Below the pieces are notes generated by a model, which was not told the origin of the DNA, did no database searches, and saw nothing but the letters and a program-made list of their open reading frames with translations. DNA of 64,000 nt from Dehalococcoidia bacterium (lineage in GTDB: Bacteria > Chloroflexota > Dehalococcoidia > Bin125). The stretch covers positions 399,808 to 463,807 of the forward strand of contig JAJDTU010000001.1 in NCBI GenBank assembly GCA_022826965.1, in the 5' to 3' direction. Numbering within the stretch: the first letter of the stretch is position 1; every line of letters starts with the position of its first letter. Shown here one piece after another: positions 8,888 through 17,129 of this stretch. The position numbers were made by a program, and so were the translations under genes.

Positions 8888-9795
8888 GCGCGCAGGGTGT
8901 CCCGGCGGAAGAACCCCTCGTCGGCCTGATCGCTCGTCGGAAGCCTTGGTACCGACGACTGCCTCGCGGGTGGCCACTGCTGACCGTCTATCTGGCGGTT
9001 CTGACGTTGTTCATCGTCTGCGGCATCTTCGCCGACTGGATTGCGCCGCACGACCCTACTGACCAGAACCTGATCAGCCGCTTGCAAGGTCCAATCTGGC
9101 AGGAAGAGAGCAAGCCCGAGCACATTCTCGGCACTGACGGGCTAGGTCGGGACACGTTCAGCCGGCTGATTAAGGGCAGTCAGACATCCTTGCTCGTGAT
9201 CGCCACGGTGATTCCGGGATCGCTGGTGTTGGGCACCGCGGTCGGACTGCTCGCCGGTTGGCGGCGAGGCCCGTTCGACTCATTTGCCATGCGACTGGTG
9301 GAAGTGCAACTCGCGTTTCCGGCGCTGCTTTTTGCCTTGCTGATCGCCGCCATGCTTGGACCCTCGCTAAGAAACGTGGTGGTCATCCTGATTGTGTTCC
9401 TCTGGGCGCCGTATGCCAGGCTCGTCCGGGCGGAGGTACTCAGCTTGCGCGAACGTGAGTTCGTGGTTGCCGCACGGACGCTTGGCGCGAGCGACTTCCG
9501 GGTCATGTTGCAGCATCTGTTGCCCAACGTGGTCAACTCGGTTGTGATTCTCGCGACCCTGAATGTCTCGACGGTGATCATCGCCGAGGCGTCGCTCTCA
9601 TTTCTCGGCGCCGGCGCGGGGCCCGAGACGATTTCCTGGGGCAAGATGGTGGCGGAAGGCCGAGACCTGCTCAAGATCAGATTCTGGCTGACGGGATTCC
9701 CCGGCATCACAATCATGATCGTCGCGCTGGTTGGCAACCTGCTCGGCGACTGGTTGCGCGACTTCCTCGATCCTCAGTTGCGCAATATCCAGTGA
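8884..9795 (+). CDS. DppC-type ABC transporter permease
   Basis: 303-residue partner permease. After a cytoplasmic N-terminus, one membrane span leads into the conserved DPTDQNLISRL region and HILGTDGLGRDTFSRLI, the DppC hallmark. The coupling loop EFVVAARTLGASDFRVMLQH is near residues 192-211. It ends GNLLGDWLRDFLDPQLR, typical of the family. The start overlaps the stop of the DppB-type gene. An SDR gene follows 59 bases later rather than the expected DppD/DppF ATPases, so the ATPases must be supplied from elsewhere. Confidence 0.94.
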   Translation: MSAQGVPAEEPLVGLIARRKPWYRRLPRGWPLLTVYLAVLTLFIVCGIFADWIAPHDPTDQNLISRLQGPIWQEESKPEHILGTDGLGRDTFSRLIKGSQTSLLVIATVIPGSLVLGTAVGLLAGWRRGPFDSFAMRLVEVQLAFPALLFALLIAAMLGPSLRNVVVILIVFLWAPYARLVRAEVLSLREREFVVAARTLGASDFRVMLQHLLPNVVNSVVILATLNVSTVIIAEASLSFLGAGAGPETISWGKMVAEGRDLLKIRFWLTGFPGITIMIVALVGNLLGDWLRDFLDPQLRNIQ

Positions 9796-9854
9796 ACTCC
9801 GGCCTGTCCCGCGAACTCCGAATTGCAACGATCTGATCCGGGAAGGCGCGCCCG

Positions 9855-10637
9855 ATGGAGCTAGAGGACAAGGTTGCGGTCGTGACCGGTGCGGGACAAG
9901 GGATTGGCCGCGCGACTGCGCTGCATCTGGCCGAAGCCGGCGCCAGGGTGGCGGTCGCAGACATCAACGCTGCCGCCGCCGAGGACACCAGCGCCGTCAT
10001 CGCGGAGAGCGGACGGGAGAGTCTGGCGATCCAAGCCGATGTCGGCAGCGTGGCCGAGATCGACCGAATGATCGCCGAAACGAAGGACGCATTCGGGCGA
10101 ATCGACATCATCGTCAACAACGCCGGCGTGACCCGATTCCTCTACGTGATGGACGTGGGAGAGGACGACTGGGATCGCATTCACCGGGTCAACGCGCGAG
10201 GCGTGTTCTTCTGCATGCAGCGGGCGGCCCGCGAAATGATCGACCAGGGCGAGGGCGGCCGGATCATCAACATCGCATCGATCGCCGGCAAGGGTTACAC
10301 GGGCACCTCCAACGCCGCCTACGCCGCCAGCAAGGGCGCAGTCCTGTCGATGACCATGATCGCCGCCGATCAGCTGGCTCGGCACGACATCAACGTCAAC
10401 GCCATCTGTCCCGGAGTCACGGTGACCGATCTCTCGATCAACAACATGCAGGCCCGTGCCGAGAGCCTCGGCGTGAGCATCACCGAGCTCGAACAGGCCC
10501 GCGACGCTCGCATCCCTATCGGCAGGGCCAACTCACCTGATGACATCGCCGCGATGGCGCGGTTCCTGTCCGGCCCGGGCGCGCGCAACATCACCGGTCA
10601 GGCCTACAACGTCGACGGCGGACTGGTCATGCACTAA
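9855..10637 (+). CDS. SDR family NAD(P)-dependent oxidoreductase
   Basis: 260-residue classical short-chain dehydrogenase. Cofactor motif [14 protein letters not shown] is at about residues 10-23, the NNAG motif appears as NNAGVTRF (about 88-91), a Ser in the strand IINIASIAG, and the catalytic Tyr-Lys pair in YAASKG. The C-terminus has the usual [14 protein letters not shown]. It follows the ABC permease genes on the same strand and may act on the imported compound. It meets the opposite-strand SDR at 10634 with a four-base overlap of stop codons. Substrate cannot be assigned. Confidence 0.92.
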   Translation: MELEDKVAVVTGAGQGIGRATALHLAEAGARVAVADINAAAAEDTSAVIAESGRESLAIQADVGSVAEIDRMIAETKDAFGRIDIIVNNAGVTRFLYVMDVGEDDWDRIHRVNARGVFFCMQRAAREMIDQGEGGRIINIASIAGKGYTGTSNAAYAASKGAVLSMTMIAADQLARHDINVNAICPGVTVTDLSINNMQARAESLGVSITELEQARDARIPIGRANSPDDIAAMARFLSGPGARNITGQAYNVDGGLVMH

Positions 10638-11395
10638 CCGCGGCCGAACAGCGGCATCTTGGTCGCCATGACCGTGATGAACGGCACGTTCGCGTCGAGC
10701 GGCAGGCCCGCCATGTAGACGATCGCGTCGGCGACGTGTTCGACATCGAAGGTGGGCTCCTGCATGCGCTCGCCGTTCGGCTGAGGCACCCCCCGGCCCA
10801 TGCCCGACGTCATCTCGGTCAGCGCGTTGCCGATATCGATCTGGCCGCAGGCGATGTCGTACTTCCGGCCATCCAGCGCGACCGCCTTGGTTAACCCGGT
10901 CAGCGCGTGCTTGGTCGCGGTGTAGGGCGAGGAATTGGGGCGAGGACGGTCGGCCGAGATCGAGCCGTTGTTGATGATCCGTCCGCCGCGCGGATTCTGA
11001 TCCTTCATGATCCGGAACGCTTCCTGGGTACAGAGGAACGCTCCGGTCAGGTTGAGGTCCACCACTCGCTTCCACTGCTCGAGCGTGAGATCCTCGAGCG
11101 GCAGCGGGGGGGCTCCGCTTCCGGCGTTGTTGAAGAGAAGATCCAGCCGCCCGTATACCTCGCGCACGCGGGCGAACAACGCCGCGATCGAGTCAGGATC
11201 GGAGACGTCGCTGACAATGGCGAGGGTCCGCTCGGCGCCGTCGCCGGCCATCTGCCGCGTTTCCTCGAGGCGTTCCATCCGCCGACCGGTCAGCACGACG
11301 GTCCAGCCTTGGCGCAACAAGCCGAGCGCCGAGGACCGCCCGATGCCTGAACCGCCGCCGGTGATCAGCGCCACCCGAGTTGTTTCGTCCGTCAT
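10634..11395 (-). CDS. SDR family oxidoreductase
   Basis: 253-residue classical SDR. Cofactor motif [17 protein letters not shown] at about residues 10-26, [12 protein letters not shown], catalytic YTATKHAL, and no large extensions. The C-terminal end ([20 protein letters not shown]) lacks the common DGG motif, as in SDRs of the YdfG/clavulanate-dehydrogenase type. Its ATG overlaps the stop of the isomerase-like gene at 11392-11395 (ATGA), so these two are translationally coupled and transcribed away from 12.2 kb. A joint role, such as handling a hydroxy-acid or sugar acid, is plausible but inferred. Confidence 0.9.
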   Translation of the reverse strand: MTDETTRVALITGGGSGIGRSSALGLLRQGWTVVLTGRRMERLEETRQMAGDGAERTLAIVSDVSDPDSIAALFARVREVYGRLDLLFNNAGSGAPPLPLEDLTLEQWKRVVDLNLTGAFLCTQEAFRIMKDQNPRGGRIINNGSISADRPRPNSSPYTATKHALTGLTKAVALDGRKYDIACGQIDIGNALTEMTSGMGRGVPQPNGERMQEPTFDVEHVADAIVYMAGLPLDANVPFITVMATKMPLFGRG

Positions 11396-12174
11396 TCAAC
11401 TGTCCCTTCTCGAAGATGTGCCTCGTTCGTCAGACCGTACGGGCGCGCCCAAGCCAGGCCTTCAAGCGTTCCGCGGCGCGGCCGATACTCGCAACCGACC
11501 CAGCCGTCGAAACCGAGTTCGTCGATTGTCGCCAGCAGGAACGGGTAGTTGATCTCCTGTCGGTCATCCGGCTCGTGGCGGCCGGGCACGCCGCTGATCT
11601 GAACGTGGCCGATCACGTCGAAGTGTCTGTTCAGCGTCTCGGCCAGGTGGCCTTCCATGATCTGTAGGTGATAGAAGTCGCACTGCAGCCGGACGTTCTC
11701 GCGCTCGACGCGCTCAATGATGCGTCGGGCCTGCGCGCTCCCGGTGAGGAAGTAGCCGGGATTGTCGACCGTGTTGAGCGGCTCCAGCAGGATGCGGATG
11801 CCACGCGCCGACGCCTGATCGGCTGCCCACCGCACGTTCTGGACAAACGTCGATTCGGCCGACGGATCGTCGGTGCGACCGGCCAGGCAGTGAATCTGCC
11901 CGCAATCGAGCGCGGTTGCGTATTCGAGCGCCTTCACCATTCCCGATCGAAATGCCGGCTCATCACCCGGGGCCGCGGCCCATGCGACGGGAGTGTTGAT
12001 CAACACGGCCTCAACGTTCGCCTCGCGGATTCGCTCGGCGAGTAGCGAGGCAGGCTCCGAGTATGGCGCCTGGATTTCCACTGCCTTGAAACCGGCTTGC
12101 GCGGCGAGCGCAAATCGATCCGGCAACGATGCTTCGTGGAACATCCAGGAGACGCTCGCGGCAAGGGCTGGCAT
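11392..12174 (-). CDS. Hydroxypyruvate isomerase-like sugar-phosphate isomerase/epimerase TIM barrel
   Basis: 260 residues of the xylose-isomerase-like TIM-barrel family (PF01261), closest in layout to hydroxypyruvate isomerase (Hyi). The N-terminus [20 protein letters not shown] and [12 protein letters not shown] match that group. Likely metal ligands lie in [15 protein letters not shown] (Glu), [17 protein letters not shown] (Asp/His) and [18 protein letters not shown]-terminal WVGCEYRPR contains the last conserved Glu. It is first of a two-gene unit with the following SDR (four-base overlap) and divergent from the MDR gene at 12280. Hydroxypyruvate/tartronate semialdehyde metabolism would fit the SDR partner. 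Confidence 0.82.
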   Translation of the reverse strand: MPALAASVSWMFHEASLPDRFALAAQAGFKAVEIQAPYSEPASLLAERIREANVEAVLINTPVAWAAAPGDEPAFRSGMVKALEYATALDCGQIHCLAGRTDDPSAESTFVQNVRWAADQASARGIRILLEPLNTVDNPGYFLTGSAQARRIIERVERENVRLQCDFYHLQIMEGHLAETLNRHFDVIGHVQISGVPGRHEPDDRQEINYPFLLATIDELGFDGWVGCEYRPRRGTLEGLAWARPYGLTNEAHLREGTVE

Positions 12175-12279
12175 GCAGGCATGCTAGAACGGTCCTGCGA
12201 GGAGGCGACGAGCCTCTCGGATACGCTGAGCGTCGAGCACGAAGCGCTTTCCGGGCGTCAAGTCAGAACGAAGTGTCCG

Positions 12280-13416
12280 ATGCCACGAATGTCACGACAG
12301 ATTCGCACCAAGGTGAGCGGCGACGGACAACTCGAGCTCTCGCTCGCCGACGTCGAGATCTCCGCGCCCGGCCCAGACGAGGTCGTCGTCCGCGTTGAGG
12401 CGGCGCCGATCAATCCGTCTGATCTGGGTCTGCTGATTGGTCCGGCCGACATAAGCGAGGCTCAGACGTCCGGCACGCCTGGGGCTCCGGTGGTCACTGC
12501 GCCGATTCCATCGACCCTGGTCGCCTCGCAGGCCGACCGCTTCGATCAATCACTGCCGGCCGGCAACGAGGGCGCAGGCGTAGTGGTCGAGGCTGGCTCA
12601 AGCGCGGCGGCGCAGGCGCTACTCGGCAAGACAGTGGCTGCGATCGCTCGCGAGATGTACTCCCAGTACCGGGTCATCAATGTGGCTCAATGCCTTGAAT
12701 TACATGAGGGCACGACGGCCGAGCAAGGCGCGTCCTGCTTCGTCAACCCGCTCACCGTGCTGGGCATGGTCGAAACGATGCGCCTAGAGGGTCACACGGC
12801 GCTGGTGCACACGGCGGCCGCCTCGAATCTGGGACAGATGCTGCAGAAGGTCTGCAACGACGAGGGCATCGACCTGGTCAACGTCGTCCGCCGACCGGAA
12901 CACGTGGAGCTGCTGCAGGCATTGGGCGCGAGATACGTTTGCGACACCAGCGCTGATTCGTTCGAGAACGATTTGACTGAGGCGCTGATCGCGACCGGCG
13001 CCACGCTCGCGTTCGACGCCACCGGAGGCGGTCCGCTGGCCAACCAGCTCTTGCATTGCATGGAGGTAGCGGCAAACGCCAAGGATCCTGGTTTCAATCG
13101 CTACGGGTCCAACGTGCACAAGCAGGTCTACATCTACGGCGGTCTCGACACCTCGCCGACGGTCCTGCATCGCACGTACGGGTTGGCCTGGGGGCTGGGC
13201 GGCTGGCTGCTGACGCCGTTCCTGGAGCGAATCGGCCCCGAGGCGACCGAGCGTCTCCGCCAACGGGTCGCCGACGAGGTCACGACTACCTTCGCGAGCC
13301 ATTACACCGCGGAGGTGTCGCTCGCCGAGGCGCTCGATCTCGACCACATCGCGGTGTACAACAAGCGAGCGACCGGCGAAAAGTACCTCATCAACCCGAA
13401 CAAGGGCCTCGATTGA
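12280..13416 (+). CDS. MDR-superfamily quinone-oxidoreductase/enoyl-reductase-like dehydrogenase
   Basis: About 378 residues from ATG 12280 (or 12289). A longer frame from 12097 overlaps the divergent neighbour and is less likely. The GroES-like N-terminal domain contains EVVVRVEAAPINPSDLGLL and LPAGNEGAGVVVEAG. The Rossmann part has ALVHTAAASNLGQMLQKVC, a variant of the usual GAAGGVG motif (AAASNLGQ), suggesting altered dinucleotide binding. Zinc ligands of alcohol dehydrogenases are absent, as in quinone reductases. An insertion (about residues 55-75) makes it longer than the usual 320-340. It is followed eight bases later by the ASCH gene. Confidence 0.86.
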   Translation: MPRMSRQIRTKVSGDGQLELSLADVEISAPGPDEVVVRVEAAPINPSDLGLLIGPADISEAQTSGTPGAPVVTAPIPSTLVASQADRFDQSLPAGNEGAGVVVEAGSSAAAQALLGKTVAAIAREMYSQYRVINVAQCLELHEGTTAEQGASCFVNPLTVLGMVETMRLEGHTALVHTAAASNLGQMLQKVCNDEGIDLVNVVRRPEHVELLQALGARYVCDTSADSFENDLTEALIATGATLAFDATGGGPLANQLLHCMEVAANAKDPGFNRYGSNVHKQVYIYGGLDTSPTVLHRTYGLAWGLGGWLLTPFLERIGPEATERLRQRVADEVTTTFASHYTAEVSLAEALDLDHIAVYNKRATGEKYLINPNKGLD

Positions 13417-13423
13417 TCGACTC

Positions 13424-14038
13424 ATGCAGTTTCGTCAGCGCGACAAGGAAGCCATCGCTCGGGGTGAACTGACCCTGACGTTCCGCCGTTGGCGGAGTCC
13501 GCAGGCACGAACGGGCGGTCGCTACCGGGTCGGCGAGCACGTGATCGCGGTCACTTCGGTCGATCAGATCGATCCGTCCGAGATCACGCCCGCAGATGCG
13601 CGAGCAGCCGGACACAAATCGGCCGAGGCTGTGTTGGAGGCAGTTCGGCGCAATCAGCGCAAGTCAGGGGACGTGAACGCCCCGCTGTATCGCGTGGCAT
13701 TCCGAAGTTTGGGTCAACAGGCCGATCCGCGCGCGATCCTCGCGGCCGATTCGAGTCTCGACGCGGACGAAATCAACGCGATCGCTGAGCGCCTTGCCGG
13801 GATGGACCGCCGCGCCAGGCAGGGTCCGTGGACGCATGCGGCGTTGGAGGCGATCGCGGTCGCTCCGGGCCGTCGAGCGGCCGAGCTGGCCGCTGAGCAT
13901 GGTCGCGAAACGGCGAAGTTCAAGGCCGACGTGCGCAAGCTCAAGGCGCTCGGCCTGACGATCAGTCTGGAAGTCGGATACGAGCTATCACCCAGGGGAC
14001 AGGTCGTGCTCGACGCCATCAAGAAGGCGGACGACTAG
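13424..14038 (+). CDS. ASCH-domain protein with C-terminal winged-helix-like region
   Basis: 204 residues. The first about 90 resemble an ASCH (PUA-like, probably RNA- or nucleotide-binding) domain: a short strand-rich stretch TLTFRRWRSPQA, then GGRYRVGEHVIAVTSVDQI. The C-terminal third (GRRAAELAAEHGRETAKFKADVRKL, LGLTISLEVGYELSPRG) reads like a small winged helix. It begins eight bases after the MDR gene, so is likely co-transcribed, and converges with the gene at 14035-14430 by four bases. Function not known; the ASCH call is from pattern recognition only. Confidence 0.75.
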   Translation: MQFRQRDKEAIARGELTLTFRRWRSPQARTGGRYRVGEHVIAVTSVDQIDPSEITPADARAAGHKSAEAVLEAVRRNQRKSGDVNAPLYRVAFRSLGQQADPRAILAADSSLDADEINAIAERLAGMDRRARQGPWTHAALEAIAVAPGRRAAELAAEHGRETAKFKADVRKLKALGLTISLEVGYELSPRGQVVLDAIKKADD

Positions 14039-14430
14039 GTCTGGCGCGAACCTACGATCTCGCGTGCGGTGCTGACGACGCTCGGCATGACTTCGGCGAC
14101 TTGACCCGCGTCGAGCGCGCTCGCCACGGCGGGATAGCCTGCGCGCTCGATCATCGCTCCCAGGCGGCCTCGTTCGAAGCAGTTCAGGGTCCAGTCGAGT
14201 GAGTCGCCTGCCGCCGTCAGGTCGAGCATCAATCGCTCGTCGTCAGCTTGTGGCCCGTAGTGATAGTGCGGCGCGACGCGAAAACAGTCGAAGCGAAGTA
14301 ACTCCGTGTCGTGTCCCTCGACATCGGCGCGGACTTCGATGCACAGCCCCTCGTCGCCTGCGATGTCGTCGCGGTAGCGCATCGCGAATGCGATCGCCCC
14401 GGCGTCTATTCGTGCTTGATCTTCAGTCAT
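14035..14430 (-). CDS. Conserved-looking hypothetical protein
   Basis: 131 residues, acidic, no membrane segment and no motif I recognise. It has GLCIEVRADVEGHDTELLRF and CFRVAPHYHYGP, which suggest a compact beta-rich domain, and a helical C-terminus. Codon use is like its neighbours. It converges with the ASCH gene (four shared bases) and is divergent from the amidohydrolase at 14552, so it is probably a single-gene unit. I cannot assign a function. Confidence 0.7.
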   Translation of the reverse strand: MTEDQARIDAGAIAFAMRYRDDIAGDEGLCIEVRADVEGHDTELLRFDCFRVAPHYHYGPQADDERLMLDLTAAGDSLDWTLNCFERGRLGAMIERAGYPAVASALDAGQVAEVMPSVVSTAREIVGSRQT

Positions 14431-14551
14431 GATCCGTCTCCTGGCTCTCGGGCCGGGCGCTCAAGCTAACACAGTCGGCGAGGCAGCCGACGCGCCGCAT
14501 CGGTCAACTCCCTATCCTCGTGCTGATACCGATCCAGCGGGAGACCTGAAG

Positions 14552-16009
14552 ATGACCACGAGCACTGAATCGCCTTCGGCCGCCGTGCGGGCGCGGCTCG
14601 ACCATCCGATTATCGACGGCGACTCGCACATCGTCGAATTCATGCCAACGTTCTTCGACTACCTCAAGGACGTTGGCGGCTCCGACATCGTCAAGCGCTA
14701 CCGCGACTCCAGCGTCAGCCGGCGCTGGGCGGCGATGAGCTGGGACGAGCGTCGCGCCGAGCGCGTGACCGTCCCGCCGTGGTGGGCCCTGCCGACGGAG
14801 AACACCCTCGACCGCGCGACGGCGATGATGCCTGCGCTGCTGCACGAGCGGATGGACGAGGTCGGCATGGACTACGTCGTGCTCTACCCGACCATCGGTC
14901 TCGGCTTCCCTCACATGCAGGACGACGAGGTTCGCCAGGCTGTCTGCCGAGCCTTCAATGAGTTCACGGCGGAACAGTACGGCGGCTTCTCGGACCGCAT
15001 GACCGTCGCGGCCGTGATCCCGCTCCACACACCCAAGGAGGGCATCGCCGAGCTCGAGCACGCCCACTCGCTGGGCCTCAAAGTGGCGCAGATGCCGGCC
15101 TTCGTCCGCCGCCCCGTCCCCGCGGTCGCCGAGAAGTATCCGGAACTGGCCAACCAGGTGACCTGGTTGGACTCGTTTGCGATCGACAGCGAGTACGATT
15201 ACGACCCGTTCTGGCAGCGCTGCCTCGACCTCGGCTTCGCCGTCGCCTCGCACTCGTCGGGGATGGGCTTCATCGACCGCGCGTCGATCTCCAACTACAT
15301 GTACAACCACATCGGCCACTTCGCTGCCGCCGGCGAGGTGCTCTGCAAATCGCTGTTGATGGGCGGGGTCACGACCCGCTTCCCCGAGCTGCGAGTGGCT
15401 TTGCTCGAAGGTGGCGTGGCCCACGGCGCTCGGATCTACGCCGACATCATCGCGCGCTGGGAGAAGCGCGGCCCCGATCAGCTCCACCACCTCGATCCGG
15501 CCAACGTCGATATCGAGCTGGCCCAGGACCTGTTCACCCGCTACGGCGGCGAGCTGACCGAGGGCAAGCTGGACAATCTGCCCCGGACGCTGGGCATGAC
15601 GGCGCCGGACATTGAAGAGCGGCTGCGGGACAACTTCAGTGAAATGAACATCGAGCGGGCCGAAGACTTCTACGACCGCTTCGTACCATCCTTCTACTTC
15701 GGCTGCGAGGCGGACGATCCGATCACGGCCTGGGCCTTCAACGACAAGGTCAACCCGTTCGGCGCCAAGATCCGCGCCTTCATGAGCACCGACCTCGGCC
15801 ATTGGGATGTCCCCGACATGTCGGAGGCGGTGGCCGAGGCCTACGAACCGGTCGAGAACGGCGTCATCAGTCCGGAAGACTTCCGGGACTTCGCCTTCAC
15901 CAACCAGCTCCGCCTCTACGCCCACAACAATCCCAACTTCTTCAAGGGCACGATCGTCGAGGACGCCGTGTCGGAAGCGTTGGCGCAGGAATCGGCGAAC
16001 GGCGCGTAG
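14552..16009 (+). CDS. Amidohydrolase-2 family metal-dependent hydrolase/decarboxylase
   Basis: 485 residues from ATG 14552, preceded by GGGAGACCTG; a longer frame from 14429 has no ribosome site. The metal motif D-G-D-S-H is at about residues 21-25 (IIDGDSHIVE). Other probable ligands are in VASHSSGMGF and in STDLGHWDVPDM near the C-terminus. It belongs with the ACMSD/PF04909 branch, which hydrolyses or decarboxylates aromatic-derived carboxylic acids, but is longer than the usual 300-350 through an internal insert. A hairpin and an epimerase gene follow within 60 bases, so the two may be one unit. Confidence 0.88.
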   Translation: MTTSTESPSAAVRARLDHPIIDGDSHIVEFMPTFFDYLKDVGGSDIVKRYRDSSVSRRWAAMSWDERRAERVTVPPWWALPTENTLDRATAMMPALLHERMDEVGMDYVVLYPTIGLGFPHMQDDEVRQAVCRAFNEFTAEQYGGFSDRMTVAAVIPLHTPKEGIAELEHAHSLGLKVAQMPAFVRRPVPAVAEKYPELANQVTWLDSFAIDSEYDYDPFWQRCLDLGFAVASHSSGMGFIDRASISNYMYNHIGHFAAAGEVLCKSLLMGGVTTRFPELRVALLEGGVAHGARIYADIIARWEKRGPDQLHHLDPANVDIELAQDLFTRYGGELTEGKLDNLPRTLGMTAPDIEERLRDNFSEMNIERAEDFYDRFVPSFYFGCEADDPITAWAFNDKVNPFGAKIRAFMSTDLGHWDVPDMSEAVAEAYEPVENGVISPEDFRDFAFTNQLRLYAHNNPNFFKGTIVEDAVSEALAQESANGA

Positions 16010-16020
16010 ATCCTCCGAGT

Positions 16021-16043
16021 CCCCTCTCCCTCGGGGAGAGGGG
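16021..16043. repeat. Ten-bp GC-rich stem-loop between amidohydrolase and epimerase genes
   Basis: CCCCTCTCCC and its exact complement are separated by TCG, in the 56-base gap between two co-directional genes. No T-run follows. It shares the CTCTCCC/GGGAGAG core with the hairpin at 1749-1777. It may be a dispersed palindromic repeat, or attenuate read-through. Confidence 0.55.
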
Positions 16044-16065
16044 GTCAGACGGGAGTAGGTCAATC

Positions 16066-17004
16066 ATGCGTATCTCGGTGCTGGGCGGCAGTGGATTCAT
16101 CGGGCCGCGGGTGATGCGACGGCTGGTTGAGCATGGACATGAGGTCCACTGCATGGACATCAACCCCAATGCGCCGGTCCTCGACCCGCTGCGCGACAAG
16201 ATCGAGATTATCCACGGCGACATCACGGTGATGGGCGATGTGGTCGAAGCATTGGTTGCCGCGAAGCCGCATCGGGTGATCAATCTCGCCTACGTGCTGG
16301 GCGCCTCCGAGGCCGACCCGCACCCGCAGGTGAAGATCAACATCCTGGGCATGGACAACTGCTTTGAGGCGGCGCGCCTGCTCGATATCCCGCGCGTGGT
16401 CTATGCGAGTTCGCTCGCGGTGTACGGTCCGCAACGGTTGCACGGCGACAAGATGGTGACCGAGGACGATCTGTGTTTGGGCACGGGCATCTACTCGGTC
16501 TCGAAGCGATTCAACGAGCATCAGGCCGACTGGTACAACCGCGCCTACGACATGTCGATCACCGGCATCCGCCCGGCCAACATCACCGGCCCGGACAAAG
16601 TGCGCGGCTCGATGAACCACGTGCAGTGCCAGGTCCTGCCGGCGCGCGAGGAGCCGGTCAGCTTCCTTCACGCCGACACGATGACGTTGCCGCTGCACGT
16701 TGAGGACATCGCCGAAGTCTTCGTCCGCGTGACGCTGGCCGAGCAGACGGCGCACGCGATCTACAACTCAGGGGGCCACGCGACCAGCATGGGCGACCTC
16801 GCCGCCGCCGTCCGCCAGTTCCTGCCCAACGCCGAGATCAGCTTCGACCAGCAAGAAGGTGGTCACGACGCCTCCGGCCTCTACCTGATGGACAACACCA
16901 GGCTGGTCGAGGAGTTCGAGGTCGAGTACGAGCCCTTCGAACAGCGGGTGCTGGAGACGATCAACGAGGTCCGCCGCGAGGAAGGCCTGCCCGCGGTCGG
17001 CTAG
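16066..17004 (+). CDS. NAD-dependent epimerase/dehydratase (extended SDR)
   Basis: 312 residues from ATG 16066. The Rossmann motif VLGGSGFIGPRV is at residues 4-15, and the catalytic Tyr and Lys lie in GIYSVSKRFNEH (YxxxK, about residues 143-147). Conserved strands VIHGDI-like EIIHGDITV and VVYASSLAVYG support extended SDR rather than classical. Substrates of this family are usually nucleotide sugars, but many members act on other alcohols or ketones. It follows the amidohydrolase closely and precedes a transporter cluster that begins with its own promoter. Confidence 0.88.
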   Translation: MRISVLGGSGFIGPRVMRRLVEHGHEVHCMDINPNAPVLDPLRDKIEIIHGDITVMGDVVEALVAAKPHRVINLAYVLGASEADPHPQVKINILGMDNCFEAARLLDIPRVVYASSLAVYGPQRLHGDKMVTEDDLCLGTGIYSVSKRFNEHQADWYNRAYDMSITGIRPANITGPDKVRGSMNHVQCQVLPAREEPVSFLHADTMTLPLHVEDIAEVFVRVTLAEQTAHAIYNSGGHATSMGDLAAAVRQFLPNAEISFDQQEGGHDASGLYLMDNTRLVEEFEVEYEPFEQRVLETINEVRREEGLPAVG

Positions 17005-17047
17005 CGAATCGCCTGTCCAACTCACACGCAACGTCCGCCGACCAGAG

Positions 17048-17076
17048 TTGCAAACGGATTTCTGTCTTGGCATACT
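17048..17076 (+). promoter_or_regulatory. Possible sigma-70-type promoter
   Basis: TTGCAA (17048-17053) and CATACT (17071-17076) with a 17-base spacer lie about 55 bases before the GTG start at 17130. Spacing is ideal but the -10 box is imperfect, and it is the only plausible pair in the 125-base gap. Confidence 0.35.
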
Positions 17077-17129
17077 CCGTCCATTCGCATTCGCGGAGCA
17101 CCGGATGCGATTGGAAAGAAGGGGTTTCT

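Noticed and set aside
12097..12279. Longer N-terminus for the MDR dehydrogenase
   Set aside because: The extra residues overlap the start of the divergent isomerase-like gene and show no GroES-fold character; ATG 12280 or 12289 fits better.
14504..16063. A 519-codon open frame on the minus strand
   Set aside because: It lies antisense to the well-supported amidohydrolase, has low-complexity Arg/Val/Asp-rich composition, and reflects GC-rich codon bias. Similar shadows at 4166-5680, 17022-18341 and 42541-43902 were rejected for the same reason.
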